A DNA stretch of 64,000 bases from Bradyrhizobium sp. sBnM-33 (GTDB lineage Bacteria > Pseudomonadota > Alphaproteobacteria > Rhizobiales > Xanthobacteraceae). The stretch covers positions 5,394,001 to 5,458,000 of the forward strand of contig NZ_CP136624.1 in the NCBI RefSeq assembly GCF_032917945.1. Reading direction: 5' to 3'. Below are positions 53,391 through 64,000 of the stretch, piece after piece (the stretch's first letter is position 1; every line of letters starts with the position of its first letter). The notes below the pieces were generated by a model. The model was given only the letters and a program-made list of their open reading frames with translations. It had not been told where the DNA came from and searched no databases. Position numbers and translations under genes: made by a program.

Positions 53391-53675
53391 TCAGATCACC
53401 GAAACGAACGGCGCGAGACCGATCAGCAACAGGGCGACGCCCGTCGCACCTTCCAGGAGACGGGACAGATGGGCTAGGGATGCGCCATGCCGGATCCAGC
53501 TGCGCACGCACCATTCGCGTGCGAAGATCGTCAGCAACGCAACGACGCAGAGCGTCAGGGCGACAGCCAGCAGCATCGCGGCGGCGAAAGCAACGCCGGC
53601 CGGTGGGACACCGTTTGCCAGGGCGTAGACCATCGCGAACAACGTGAGGCGGGCACGGTACGAGACCCGCCACAA
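53391..53675 (-). pseudogene. C-terminal fragment of a NicO-type membrane transporter
   Basis: 94 codons with three hydrophobic helices (AGVAFAAAMLLAVALTLCVVALLTIFA, LLEGATGVALLLIGLAPF). The end resembles nickel/cobalt efflux NicO proteins, which are over 250 residues. No N-terminal half lies upstream; the sequence there runs into the direct repeat. Family assignment is tentative. Confidence 0.45.
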
Positions 53676-53846
53676 GTCCCACGGACAAACATCGTGACGG
53701 TGTGGCTCACCGCGGATTGCGCGAAAGAGCAGCCCCGATGGCCGCCAGAAGACCGCGGCTCAGCAGTTCGAGGGCGGGGGCGTGCCCGGCACCTCTGGTC
53801 GAGTGTGAACGCATGAAGCCACCGGTGCCAACTCATAGCAACGCCC

Positions 53847-53949
53847 GCTTCTGGCCCCCAAGCCAACATTGCTGGCCTGTCGGTGGATGTCAGCTCTTGC
53901 GGGGATAGCGGACGAGGGCAGGGCTCTCCTCAGCTTCCGTAGATGACCC
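53847..53949. repeat. Direct repeat, copy 2 (about 100 bp)
   Basis: Same sequence and orientation as 51006-51106, with a 2-base C insertion. Both copies end with TCCGTAGATGACCC. Confidence 0.9.
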
Positions 53950-54045
53950 GTTGCGGACATTTCAGCCTTGCGTTCGATCTGAGATATCGTGCAGCCTATG
54001 AGGATAACTCCATAGGCCTTTTTTTAGAACCAGGACATTCGCCAA

Positions 54046-54891
54046 ATGCCATCGCCTACGCCAAACCCTCGTGGAGCAGAGTTTTGGAACAGCACCATGG
54101 GTCACTCATGGGTTTCGCAGCAAGCCGTGATCAGTGACGTCTTCACGTCGGTCACGAGCGTCAGCTTAGATGCCGCGGCAGCAAAGCCGGGCGAGCATGT
54201 GATCGATATCGGATGCGGAACCGGCGACACACTGTTGGCCTTTGCTAAGGCTGTCGGACCATCAGGCGCTGTGTTGGGCGTCGACGTCTCGGTCCCGATG
54301 CTTGACTTCGCCAAGCATCGTGCCACCGAGGCGACACTTAGCAACGCAGCCTTTGCACTGGCCGACGCGACGAGCTACGCCTTTGAACCGCGCTGGGCGG
54401 ATCTAGTTTATTCGCGATTCGGCGTGATGTTCTTCGATGACCCTATCAGGGCCTTCACGAATATCCGCAGCGGCATGAAGGCAGGCGGGCGGCTGGTGTT
54501 CGTCTGTTTTCGGACCATGCCGGAGAGTCCATGGTTTCGCGTGCCGATCGAGGCTGCACGGCCGCATGTGCCGCCTCAGCCGCCGGTGGATCCATTGGCA
54601 CCGGGGATGTTTTCGCTCGCGCGCGAGGAGCGCCTACGTGGCATCCTGACTGAGGCTGGGTTTCGCGAGGTGGCGCTCAAGGCGACCAACGTGCCGATTC
54701 ACGGCAAGGACACCACGCAAAGCATGGCGTTCATCACGCAGGCTGGCCCGTTGCCTGCGCTCCTCGAAAATGCCTCGGGCGAGCAACGGATACGCGCCAC
54801 AGAAGCGGTTCGCAACGCGCTCGCCGCAAATATCGGAGCAGACGGGCGCGGCCTGCATGTGGGTCTGTGGCTTGTGTCGGCATTAGCCTAG
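54046..54891 (+). CDS. Class I SAM-dependent methyltransferase
   Basis: 281 residues. Motif I HVIDIGCGTGDTLLAFA binds S-adenosylmethionine, motif II LGVDVSVPMLDFAK, and WADLVYSRFGVMFFDDPIRAFTNIRSGMKAGGRLVFV covers motifs III-IV. Substrate unknown. It begins about 97 bases after direct repeat copy 2 and ends about 50 bases before the IS110 element. Confidence 0.85.
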   Translation: MPSPTPNPRGAEFWNSTMGHSWVSQQAVISDVFTSVTSVSLDAAAAKPGEHVIDIGCGTGDTLLAFAKAVGPSGAVLGVDVSVPMLDFAKHRATEATLSNAAFALADATSYAFEPRWADLVYSRFGVMFFDDPIRAFTNIRSGMKAGGRLVFVCFRTMPESPWFRVPIEAARPHVPPQPPVDPLAPGMFSLAREERLRGILTEAGFREVALKATNVPIHGKDTTQSMAFITQAGPLPALLENASGEQRIRATEAVRNALAANIGADGRGLHVGLWLVSALA

Positions 54892-54942
54892 CGAAGCCAA
54901 TCCGCCTCAAAAGCAGCTTTGCCAAGTCTGCTCGTGATGTGG

Positions 54943-56319
54943 TGGACGGCGCCCGCTCCCGGCATCGCAGTGCCATAGGGTGGTTCGTCGAAACGAATCA
55001 CATGAGGGGAGCCGTCCACATGCAAATTACCACGATCGGTTTGGATATCGCCAAGAACGTGTTCCAGGTTCACGGCATTGACGCGGCCGAGAAGGTGATC
55101 GTCAGAAAGCAACTTCGCCGCGGCCAGATTATAGCGTTCTTCGAAGCTCTGGCGCCGTGCCTGGTCGGCATGGAGGCCTGTGCCACGTCGCACCATTGGG
55201 CGCGCGAGTTGACGAAGCTGGGCCACGAGGTCCGTCTGATGCCAGCGAAGGATGTGAAGGCCTACGTCAAGCGCAATAAGAACGATGCCGCCGACGCGGA
55301 GGCAATCTGTGAGGCGGTGCGGCGCCCGACCATGCGTTTCGTGCGGATTAAGTCGGCCGAGCAGCAGGGCCAGTTGATGCTGCATCGAGCCCGCGACCTG
55401 CTGATGCGCCAACGCACCCAGTTGATCAATGCATTACGGGCGCATTTGGCCGAGTTCGGCGTTACGGCTGCACAGGGGCGCGAAGGGATCAAAGAGTTGT
55501 TGGCGATCGTCGCACAGGATGAGAGTTCGCGCTTGCCGATCGACGCCCACGCCAGCCTGACCGTACTAGCGGCGCAGCTTCAGGCTGTGCAGACGATGAT
55601 CGGATCGATCGAGAAACGGATCGTTGCGCAGCATCGCTCGAACGAGGCAAGTCAGCGGCTCGAGACCATCCCCGGTATCGGCGTCGTAGGCGCGACGACC
55701 ATCACCGCCGTCGTCACGGACCCGAAGGCATTCCGGTCGGGTCGTGATTTTGCGGCCTGGATCGGGATCGTGCCGCGGCAGGATTCGACTGGCGGCAAAC
55801 AGAAGCTCGGGCCGATCTCGAAACAGGGTGACCAATACCTCAGGCGTATTCTTATTGTCGGAGCCCATTCTGTCTTGCGACGTGCGCGCCAGCAGCCGGA
55901 GAAGTATCCCTGGCTCACTCAGCTTCTCGCTCGGCGACCGTTCAAGGTCGTCGCCGTCGCGCTGGCCAACAAGATGGCGCGGATCGCCTGGGCATTGCTG
56001 GCCAGGGGTGGGACCTACCGGGCGCCCCAACTTGTGGCAATCTAACAAAGGGCTCGGCAATGGGAGGATGAGGTTGCGTCCGTGCGTTCACGAACTGCAG
56101 GGGTGAAGACGACATTGATGCGAAACGGTCGAGACCGTCGATTGGGAAAACCCGTAAGGTGCCACGCGAGGAAAGAACGCGTGCTTTTGTTTGGGACCCG
56201 ATCAGCGGATCACATCAAGGCCAGCGGCCAAAGCGGCTGCATTCAAAGGCCGAATACATGGCTGCACCCGAACGCTTCGCTGAAACGTCAGATTCCTCTT
56301 GCACCGCGGGCGCCGTCCA
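54943..56319 (+). mobile_element. Intact IS110/IS1111-type insertion sequence
   Basis: Bounded by subterminal inverted repeats TGGACGGCGCCCGC (54943-54956) and GCGGGCGCCGTCCA (56306-56319), a perfect 14-bp pair, about 1.38 kb apart. Such repeats are typical of the IS1111 subgroup, whose elements insert site-specifically and leave no target duplication. One transposase gene fills most of it, with about 260 bases of 3' non-coding end. A truncated relative is at 43926-44285. Confidence 0.85.
55020..56045 (+). CDS. IS110 family transposase
   Basis: 341 residues, full length. N-terminal DEDD-type RuvC-like catalytic domain: TIGLDIAKNVFQVHGID and ACATSHHWARELTKLGHEVRLMPAKDVKAYVKRNKNDAADAEAI. C-terminal transposase_20 domain: IPGIGVVGATTITAVV and the serine-bearing IGIVPRQDSTGGKQKLG. 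Reading frame undisturbed, so possibly active. Confidence 0.92.
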   Translation: MQITTIGLDIAKNVFQVHGIDAAEKVIVRKQLRRGQIIAFFEALAPCLVGMEACATSHHWARELTKLGHEVRLMPAKDVKAYVKRNKNDAADAEAICEAVRRPTMRFVRIKSAEQQGQLMLHRARDLLMRQRTQLINALRAHLAEFGVTAAQGREGIKELLAIVAQDESSRLPIDAHASLTVLAAQLQAVQTMIGSIEKRIVAQHRSNEASQRLETIPGIGVVGATTITAVVTDPKAFRSGRDFAAWIGIVPRQDSTGGKQKLGPISKQGDQYLRRILIVGAHSVLRRARQQPEKYPWLTQLLARRPFKVVAVALANKMARIAWALLARGGTYRAPQLVAI

Positions 56320-57228
56320 TACATGGCACCTTTGAGACATGCCGATTGTTTTGAGCGATGTCCGCTTTCAGGGGTAACTCGGAAGACATTCGCCCATACT
56401 GAGTTCTTCTCAGTTTGACCCGAATGTATGGTCCGGCCGTGCGGTGCAAGAAGATTTCGATGATCCGGTAGATGCGGTCTTGCATCAATGTATCCGGCCT
56501 CTGCTTGGAGCGCAGTGCTCCGGGCCATCATGGATATCAGCGCGCATGTGATCTGGTTAGCGGACAGGCCTCGACCGGGCCATTTGGGTCACCAGTGTTC
56601 GCATGCGCCGGGAAGACCGATTCTCCATCGTCGTCTCATCTTCTCGCAGACCTCGGCGGGTAAGGGTGTTGTTACGTCATCGATAGCTCCTCACTTCGCG
56701 CTGTTCCTTTGTTTGTGCCTGGCGGTCGTTCCTTCGTCCCGGCCTGCGCGCGCAGACGCGCCGCGCGCAAGGGGTCGTCAAGGCCGGCCGTCGTGCTTTC
56801 CTGACGTCTTGCTCTCTGCTGCCAGGCTGCGCCTTGACGGCCCCGCGCACGGCGCGAGGGTCAAGCAGGTTGGGACGCCCAGCGGCAGGAAGCGCGACTA
56901 TTCGAGCTCCGCGCTACAGCACAACTAACATCGGTCCTCGCAGGCCAAGATCTTGTTCAGGAGGGTGAGAAGCGCCTGCGCGCCATCATCGACGCATTCG
57001 ACACCAAACACGAAATCGTCGATCTTGCCGCTGCTCGAAAAGTGCTGGACACGTTGCACCGATAGACTCTGCCTCAGCGCGGGTGCCCGGTATGATGGGC
57101 GGCCCTCCGATAACCAGCGATCGTCCGCTATTGGCACATCGCGTCATTTCGCTGCCCTGCAGAATTTGGTCGCTATCGGGGAATAGCGGACATAGTTCGT
57201 GGGGCGGATGAGAGCCCAATGGGCTGTC
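56320..57228. other. 0.9-kb stretch with no supported gene
   Basis: Between the IS right end and the convergent GTPase gene end. Open frames here have skewed composition. A GC-rich block at 56740-56890 has imperfect inverted repeats (GTCAAGGCCGG and GCCTTGACGGCC). A short piece (57000-57060) reads KHEIVDLAAARKVLDTLHR and may be a gene scrap. Confidence 0.4.
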
Positions 57229-58275
57229 TCAAGCTGCCACGCGTCCTGCCTGCCATTGCGCGAGCACCTCTTCGCGGGCGATGCCGCGGGTAATGAACAC
57301 GATGCGCGAGCGGCGGTCGGCGTCGGGCCAGTCGCGGAGTGCGACCGGCGGATGGAAGACATGGTGGACGCCGTGGATCACGACCGGCGTTGCTTCCCCG
57401 CGGAGATTGAGAATGCCTTTGACCCGCAGCAGGTCCGCGCCGCGTGCGCTGCGCAGATAGGCGAGCCAGTTTGAGACGGCCATCCAGTCGAGCGGGTCGT
57501 CGAACGCGAGCATGAAGCTGGTGATCCCTCCATCGTGGCCGTGATGGGCATGATCATGGTGCTCGTGCGCCGGCTCGCGGGATCCTGCGAATGCCTGCTC
57601 GTTAAGCCAGCGCGCAACGTCGACCGCTTTTTTCTCGGGATCGACCAGGCCAGCACCGAACAGCCCCGCCGGATCGATCTCGCCATGCATCACGCTTTCG
57701 ATCCTCGCGCCGGGGTTGAGCCTGCGGAGACGCTGCTCCAATGCGGCAATATTGCTGACCAAATCGCACTTTGTGATCAACAGCCGGTCGGCCAGCGCCA
57801 CCTGCTTCACCGCTTCATATTGATGGTCGAGCTGATGGATTGCATTGGCGGCATCGACCGTCGTCACCACGGTGTCGAGCCGCAGAAAATGCGACACCAA
57901 TGGGTTGTTCAGAAGCAACTGCACGATCGGGGCAGGATCTGCCAGGCCCGTTGTCTCGACGAGAATACGACGAAATGGCGGCACCTCGCCACGGTCGCGT
58001 CGCACCAGCAGCGTGCGCAGCGTCTCCTCGAGGTCGCTGCGGATTGTGCAGCAAATACAGCCGCTCGCGAGCACGGCCACCTCGCCATCGATGCGCTCGA
58101 CCAGCAGATGGTCGAGACTGACTTCGCCGTATTCATTGATGATGACGGCGCTGTCCTTCATGGCGTCGTGGCGCAGCAGGCGATTGAGCAGCGTGGTCTT
58201 GCCGCTGCCGAGAAACCCGGTGACCAATGATACCGGCAGCCGCTCGGCGGACTTGTCGCTCTCGAATAAGCTCAT
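57229..58275 (-). CDS. CobW/COG0523-family GTPase (putative metallochaperone)
   Basis: 348 residues. P-loop VTGFLGSGKTTLLNRLL near 11-27, the family metal motif GCICC (ASGCICCTIRSDLEE), GTP-specificity motif TKCD, and a CobW C-terminal domain. A histidine-rich linker HEHHDHAHHGHDGG before the C-domain offers extra metal binding, common in zinc or nickel members (YeiR, HypB-like). The ATG at 58275 has GAGGG upstream. Diverges from the cyclase-family hydrolase gene, a possible metalloenzyme client. Confidence 0.87.
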   Translation of the reverse strand: MSLFESDKSAERLPVSLVTGFLGSGKTTLLNRLLRHDAMKDSAVIINEYGEVSLDHLLVERIDGEVAVLASGCICCTIRSDLEETLRTLLVRRDRGEVPPFRRILVETTGLADPAPIVQLLLNNPLVSHFLRLDTVVTTVDAANAIHQLDHQYEAVKQVALADRLLITKCDLVSNIAALEQRLRRLNPGARIESVMHGEIDPAGLFGAGLVDPEKKAVDVARWLNEQAFAGSREPAHEHHDHAHHGHDGGITSFMLAFDDPLDWMAVSNWLAYLRSARGADLLRVKGILNLRGEATPVVIHGVHHVFHPPVALRDWPDADRRSRIVFITRGIAREEVLAQWQAGRVAA

Positions 58276-58390
58276 CAGCGCCCTCGTCCCTGTCGTTTTA
58301 CTTTTGTCGCTGGACAACAGCCTAGCGGAGGAGGAGCATGCCGAAAATGGTCTTTTAAGCCCAGCTCAAGGGCCAACCTGGGAGAGAACG

Positions 58391-59503
58391 ATGGACGATC
58401 TAGTCAGGGGTGAAGAAAAGAAAGCTGGCGAAGAGACGAAAGCCGGCATCGCAGAAACCGATCGCCGGACCTTGCTGCGTACAGCCGGCCTCGCCGGCGC
58501 CGCCGGAGCGGCGCTCGCTGGCGCGGTGCATGGCAAGTTCTCGCTCGCACCGATCACGGCAGCAGAGGCGCAGACGGCCGCTATGCCCAAGGGCGTCGAC
58601 AGGCCATGGTGGCCCTCGAAATGGGGCAAGGACGACGAGTCCGGCGCATCCAACCACATCACGCCGGCAAAAGTGCTGGATGCGGCGAAATGGATCAAGG
58701 ACGGCAAGATCTACAAGATCGGCCGGGTCTACGAGCAGGGCATGCCGCTGTTCGGCGCGCGTGCGTTCTCGCTGCGCATTCTCGGTGGTCCGACCGGCGG
58801 CCCGTTCGGCGATAACAAGCTTGTGTATCATGACGAATTTCTCGCCACCGAGATCGGCCAGACCGGCACGCAGTTCGATGGTCTTGGCCACATCGGCATC
58901 CAGATGGGCAAGGACGGCGACAAGAGCGAGATGCGGTTCTACAACGGCTTCACCGCCCAGGAGATCGGCGACGCGTACGGTCTCAAGAAGCTCGGCACCG
59001 AGAAGCTCAAGCCCCTCTTCACCCGTGCGCATCTGGTCGACATGGTCGCACTCAAGGGCGGGATGATGGATGCTGGCCAGGAGATTACCTCAGCCGATAT
59101 CAAGGCGGCGCTTCAGAAGCAGAACATCCCCGAGAGCGACATCAAGCCCGGCGATGCGATCATGTTCCATACCGGCTGGGGCTCGCTATGGATGAAGAAC
59201 AATGATCGGTACAACAGCGGAGAACCGGGCATCGGCCTCGACGCCGCCAAATGGGTGATCGAAAAGGACCTCGCGCTCACCGCGGCGGACACCTGGGCGG
59301 TCGAAGTGGTGCCCAATCCTGACAAGTCGCTCGCCTTCGCGGTCCATGGCGAGTTGCAGACCAAGCACGGCATCCTCAACCACGAGAACCTGATATTCGA
59401 CGAGCTGATCGCCGACAGGAAGTACCAGTTCGTCTATTGCTTTACCCCTGCTCCGATCAAGGGCGCCACGGGAAGCAACGGCTGCCCGATCGCGATTACC
59501 TGA
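58391..59503 (+). CDS. Cyclase-family (kynurenine formamidase-like) hydrolase, Tat-exported
   Basis: 370 residues. Tat signal TDRRTLLRTAGLAGAAGAALAG near 24-45. The family metal motif normally HTGTHxDxPxH appears as QTGTQFDGLGHIG, the glutamine variant seen in one subgroup; other parts DIKPGDAIMFHTGWGSLW and WAVEVVPNPD fit. It should hydrolyse an amide or lactone in the periplasm. GGGAGAG precedes ATG 58391. An earlier in-frame opening at 57845 is antisense to the GTPase and rejected. Confidence 0.83.
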   Translation: MDDLVRGEEKKAGEETKAGIAETDRRTLLRTAGLAGAAGAALAGAVHGKFSLAPITAAEAQTAAMPKGVDRPWWPSKWGKDDESGASNHITPAKVLDAAKWIKDGKIYKIGRVYEQGMPLFGARAFSLRILGGPTGGPFGDNKLVYHDEFLATEIGQTGTQFDGLGHIGIQMGKDGDKSEMRFYNGFTAQEIGDAYGLKKLGTEKLKPLFTRAHLVDMVALKGGMMDAGQEITSADIKAALQKQNIPESDIKPGDAIMFHTGWGSLWMKNNDRYNSGEPGIGLDAAKWVIEKDLALTAADTWAVEVVPNPDKSLAFAVHGELQTKHGILNHENLIFDELIADRKYQFVYCFTPAPIKGATGSNGCPIAIT

Positions 59504-59548
59504 CGAGGTCGCGTTGGCGCGGGGGCGGCGGGCCGCCCACGCCGGTGC

Positions 59549-59845
59549 TATCGCGATTTCATGAAGGCGCGGGTGCCGAATGTCGATCCATCCAATTTCG
59601 CCGCCGGCTAAGCCTATATGGTGGCGCTGGTGGTGGTGCTGGAGCAGTGCAAGAACAATCTGAGCCGCGAGAACATCATGGCCCAGGCGGCGAACCTGAA
59701 GGATGTTTCACTGCCGCTGCTGCTGCCGGGCGTCAAGCTCAACACCACACCTTCGGACTATCGTCCGATCAAGGACCGTTATGTGGTCGAGTTTCGCGAC
59801 AACCAGTTCGTGGTGATCAGCGAATTGCTTCGCGGCGGGTTGTGA
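59549..59845 (+). pseudogene. C-terminal remnant of a branched-chain amino acid ABC transporter binding protein
   Basis: The frame YRDFMKARVPNVDPSNFAAG is followed by TAA (59609) and then AYMVALVVVLEQCKNNLSRENIMAQAANLKDVSLPLLLPGVKLNTTPSDYRPIKD. This is the end of a LivJ/periplasmic-binding type 6 protein. The first three-quarters is missing and an internal stop is present. It begins just after the cyclase gene stop, so a deletion probably joined the two. Confidence 0.65.
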
Positions 59846-60287
59846 GACGATGACCTGCCCCCGTTGTCGTGCGCTTCATCGGGGCTGACGGCAAGACGGT
59901 CTGACAGGTCGCGCCATGGCGGCACCTGAACGTTGGATTCATAAGATTGCCGTTGAGCCCGCGACGTCCGCTTTCGGTGGCATTGCAGACATGGGCGGAC
60001 TTGCTGCTGGCCCGGCCCGCGCAGCCCTTTTTCGCAAAATACGCCTCAGCTTCCGGCGATAGATGCACATTGCCCATCTGGCCCGAGCCAAGAATTAGCT
60101 GCTCGCATCCGTTCTCAAAGACGAACTTCGCTTCGTCCTTCGAGAGGACATGCGAGGTGCCGTAGTACTTCTTCGACAGTTTTTTCTTCCGCCTTGCCAC
60201 TTCGCCGGACAGACGAATGATCACGTCGTGTTCATAGGTCTTTCCGTCAATCGTGATGGTGCCGAATGTAGTGCGTTCGATCTCCAT
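59817..60287 (-). CDS. Mth938/DUF498-like protein with altered C-terminus
   Basis: 156 residues. The first 90 match the Mth938/NDUFAF3 fold: FGTITIDGKTYEHDVIIRLSGEVARRKKKLSKKYYGTSHVLSKDEAKFV and CEQLILGSGQMGNVHLSPEAEAYFAKKGC. After about residue 92 the sequence departs from the usual ending, and the protein is about 35 residues longer than its relatives. AGGAGG precedes the ATG. Its 3' end overlaps the transporter remnant, so the tail may have been rebuilt by the deletion. Function of the family is unclear. Confidence 0.7.
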   Translation of the reverse strand: MEIERTTFGTITIDGKTYEHDVIIRLSGEVARRKKKLSKKYYGTSHVLSKDEAKFVFENGCEQLILGSGQMGNVHLSPEAEAYFAKKGCAGRASSKSAHVCNATESGRRGLNGNLMNPTFRCRHGATCQTVLPSAPMKRTTTGAGHRLTTRREAIR

Positions 60288-62855
<2,568 letters not shown>

Positions 62856-63082
62856 GCCGATTGGAGGTCGCGACAGGACTGGTCCCGGAACAGCCTGTCC
62901 GATCCGTGTCGATAAGATCAATGCCCGAGATGCTTCGAGAGCCGAAGAAGCCTGGCGCGGCCGCAACGGCCACTGCGCCTTGTGAGGCCGTCCGAGGTAG
63001 GATAACCTTAGGGAGTAACAAGTCTGATCGCTTTCTTGAGACGTCTGCCGGTCTATCGCCTTAGTGGCGCAGGGAGGGTGGC
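62856..63082. other. Intergenic region groEL-soxY
   Basis: 227 bases. No terminator after groEL and no clear promoter. A 67-codon frame at 62861 has no protein-like character. Confidence 0.45.
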
Positions 63083-63553
63083 GTGGTTGAGGAGATCAGG
63101 GCAGCCGGCCTTACGCGCCGGGCCGTATTGACCGCGGCGGTTGCGGGGGGCGCTGGTATTGCGGGCGCCATGCTTGCCTCACCGGCGAACGCCAGCGACG
63201 ATGCGGCGGAGCTAATCAAGCATCTGATCGGAAAAACCCCGACGGAGTCAGATCGCCTTCAGCTTGCGATGCCGCGGGTGTTCGCTAACGGCTACACCGT
63301 GCCGCTTACGCTCGTGATCGATAGCCCCATGACTGAATCCGATCATGTGCGGGATGTCCGTGTGCTGGCGCCGCGAAATCCGCTCATCACTGTCGCGACC
63401 TTTCATTTCGTTCCGCAGCGCAGCGAACCCCGGGTGTCGACACGGATCCGCCTGGCCCAACCGCAAGATGTTCTGGCGGTCGCCGAGATGAATGACGGTA
63501 CGCTTCTGATGACGAGAGCCTGGGTCGAGGTTGCTACGAACGGGTGCGCCTGA
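63083..63553 (+). CDS. soxY: Sulfur-carrier protein SoxY (thiosulfate oxidation)
   Basis: 156 residues. Tat signal GLTRRAVLTAAVAGGAGIAGAMLASPANA (about 9-37), then a SoxY immunoglobulin-like domain (LQLAMPRVFANGYTVPLTLVIDSPMTESDHV). SoxY carries sulfur intermediates on a cysteine at a flexible C-terminal arm, normally GGCGG. Here the protein ends ATNGCA, keeping the cysteine (C155) but not the glycines. The GTG at 63083 is preceded by GGGAGGG. soxZ follows 19 bases on. Confidence 0.87.
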   Translation: MVEEIRAAGLTRRAVLTAAVAGGAGIAGAMLASPANASDDAAELIKHLIGKTPTESDRLQLAMPRVFANGYTVPLTLVIDSPMTESDHVRDVRVLAPRNPLITVATFHFVPQRSEPRVSTRIRLAQPQDVLAVAEMNDGTLLMTRAWVEVATNGCA

Positions 63554-63572
63554 TGTAGAAAGGAGGCGGAGA

Positions 63573-63899
63573 ATGGCCACTCCGACACCACGCGTGCAAG
63601 TGCCCCGCACCGCAGTAAAGGGCGAGATTATTAAGATCAAGGCCCTGATCGAACATCAAATGGAGACGGGTCTGCGCCGTGACAGCAGCGGCGAGGTGAT
63701 TCCCCGCAAGATCATCAACCAGTTTGTCTGCCGCTACCACGACGAGGTGGTGTTTAGCGTCGACCTGAATGAGGCCATGGCTGCCAATCCCTATTTTGAG
63801 TTCTACCTCCGCGCGACAACGAGTGGGCGGCTTGACTTCGTCTGGAAAGAGGATGGTGGCCGCGTCTTCGCGTTGAGACACGATCTCCTGGTCGGGTGA
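63573..63899 (+). CDS. soxZ: SoxZ, partner of SoxY
   Basis: 108 residues. Family segments TPRVQVPRTAVKGEIIKIKALIEHQMETGLRRD and INQFVCRYHDEVVFSVDL. SoxZ forms a heterodimer with SoxY and holds the swinging arm; it is exported with SoxY's Tat signal. AGGAGGCGGAGA stands before the ATG at 63573. Operon with soxY; the stop overlaps a following start. Confidence 0.9.
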   Translation: MATPTPRVQVPRTAVKGEIIKIKALIEHQMETGLRRDSSGEVIPRKIINQFVCRYHDEVVFSVDLNEAMAANPYFEFYLRATTSGRLDFVWKEDGGRVFALRHDLLVG

Positions 63900-64000
63900 T
63901 GACGGCGCGACGACCAAGCGTCGCGGTGCTCGTCGGTGCCTGGCGCGGCTGGCGGTCGAAATGCAAAATGTTGGCCGCATGCCGTGCGGGATTCCGCACT
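63899..64000 (+). CDS. Possible start of the next sox gene (cut by window edge)
   Basis: ATG at 63899 overlaps the soxZ stop (TGATG) and the frame stays open for 34 codons to the end, opening MTARRPSVAVLVGAWRG. In sox operons soxA or soxX commonly follows soxZ, but no cytochrome motif is visible in this short piece. Confidence 0.35.
   Translation, partial: MTARRPSVAVLVGAWRGWRSKCKMLAACRAGFRT

Noticed and set aside
56488..56928. 146-codon plus-strand ORF after the IS110 element
   Set aside because: No family features; covers imperfect inverted repeats and ends in low-complexity sequence.
57845..58390. Upstream extension of the cyclase-family gene
   Set aside because: It is antisense to the CobW GTPase and would bury the Tat signal; ATG 58391 has a good ribosome site.

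Overview
The window reads as chromosome of a GC-rich alphaproteobacterium, most probably Bradyrhizobium or a close relative. Reasons: a phosphatidylcholine synthase end, the NasT-NasS-NirA nitrate module, repeated FixK-type boxes (TTGA-N6-TCAA) upstream of hypoxia-type genes, FixJ- and FixK-like regulators, a phasin, and a class III cyclase/AAA/TPR protein of a type common in that genus. This is inferred from protein families; no database was searched.

Layout. 1-5.1 kb: end of pcs, a TerC membrane protein, a quinone oxidoreductase, a palindromic repeat, an ArgD-like aminotransferase with a possible arginine-rich leader peptide and attenuator, and rimO. 5.2-10.7 kb: nitrate/nitrite assimilation (nasT, nasS, nirA and an unusual Fe-S/FAD/NADPH reductase), with a sigma-54-type promoter and a hairpin leader before nirA. 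10.9-15 kb: 5-oxoprolinase genes pxpB-pxpC-pxpA, an RraA-like protein and a cupin. 15-17.2 kb: two secreted proteins with matching GTGA-N6-TCAC sites, and two small hypotheticals. 17.3-24.2 kb: a probable operon of a sugar-type ABC transporter, a 2-hydroxyacid dehydrogenase and an amidase. 24.7-31.1 kb: single metabolic and envelope genes, two of them frameshifted. 31.1-40.7 kb: a FixK-box cluster (shortened FixK- and FixJ-like regulators, Zn alcohol dehydrogenase, phosphotransferase/ATPase fusion, CHAD protein, universal stress protein, phasin, acyl-CoA synthetase/acetyltransferase fusion), probably an oxygen-limitation response.

40.7-57.2 kb is an accessory, decaying region. It holds a cut universal-stress gene, a tyrosine integrase with an in-frame stop, an excisionase-like gene fused to an IS110 remnant, a frameshifted IS1182-type element, a 1135-residue cyclase/ATPase, a 2.8-kb cassette between 100-bp direct repeats, and an intact IS110/IS1111-type element. 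57.2-64 kb: a CobW-type GTPase, a Tat-exported cyclase-family hydrolase, a transporter remnant, an Mth938-like protein, an orphan groEL with a histidine-rich tail, and the start of a sox thiosulfate-oxidation cluster (soxY, soxZ).

At least six genes between 27 and 47 kb look split by single-base indels, nearly all deletions. Either the region is decaying or the assembly carries indel errors; read-level checking would settle this.
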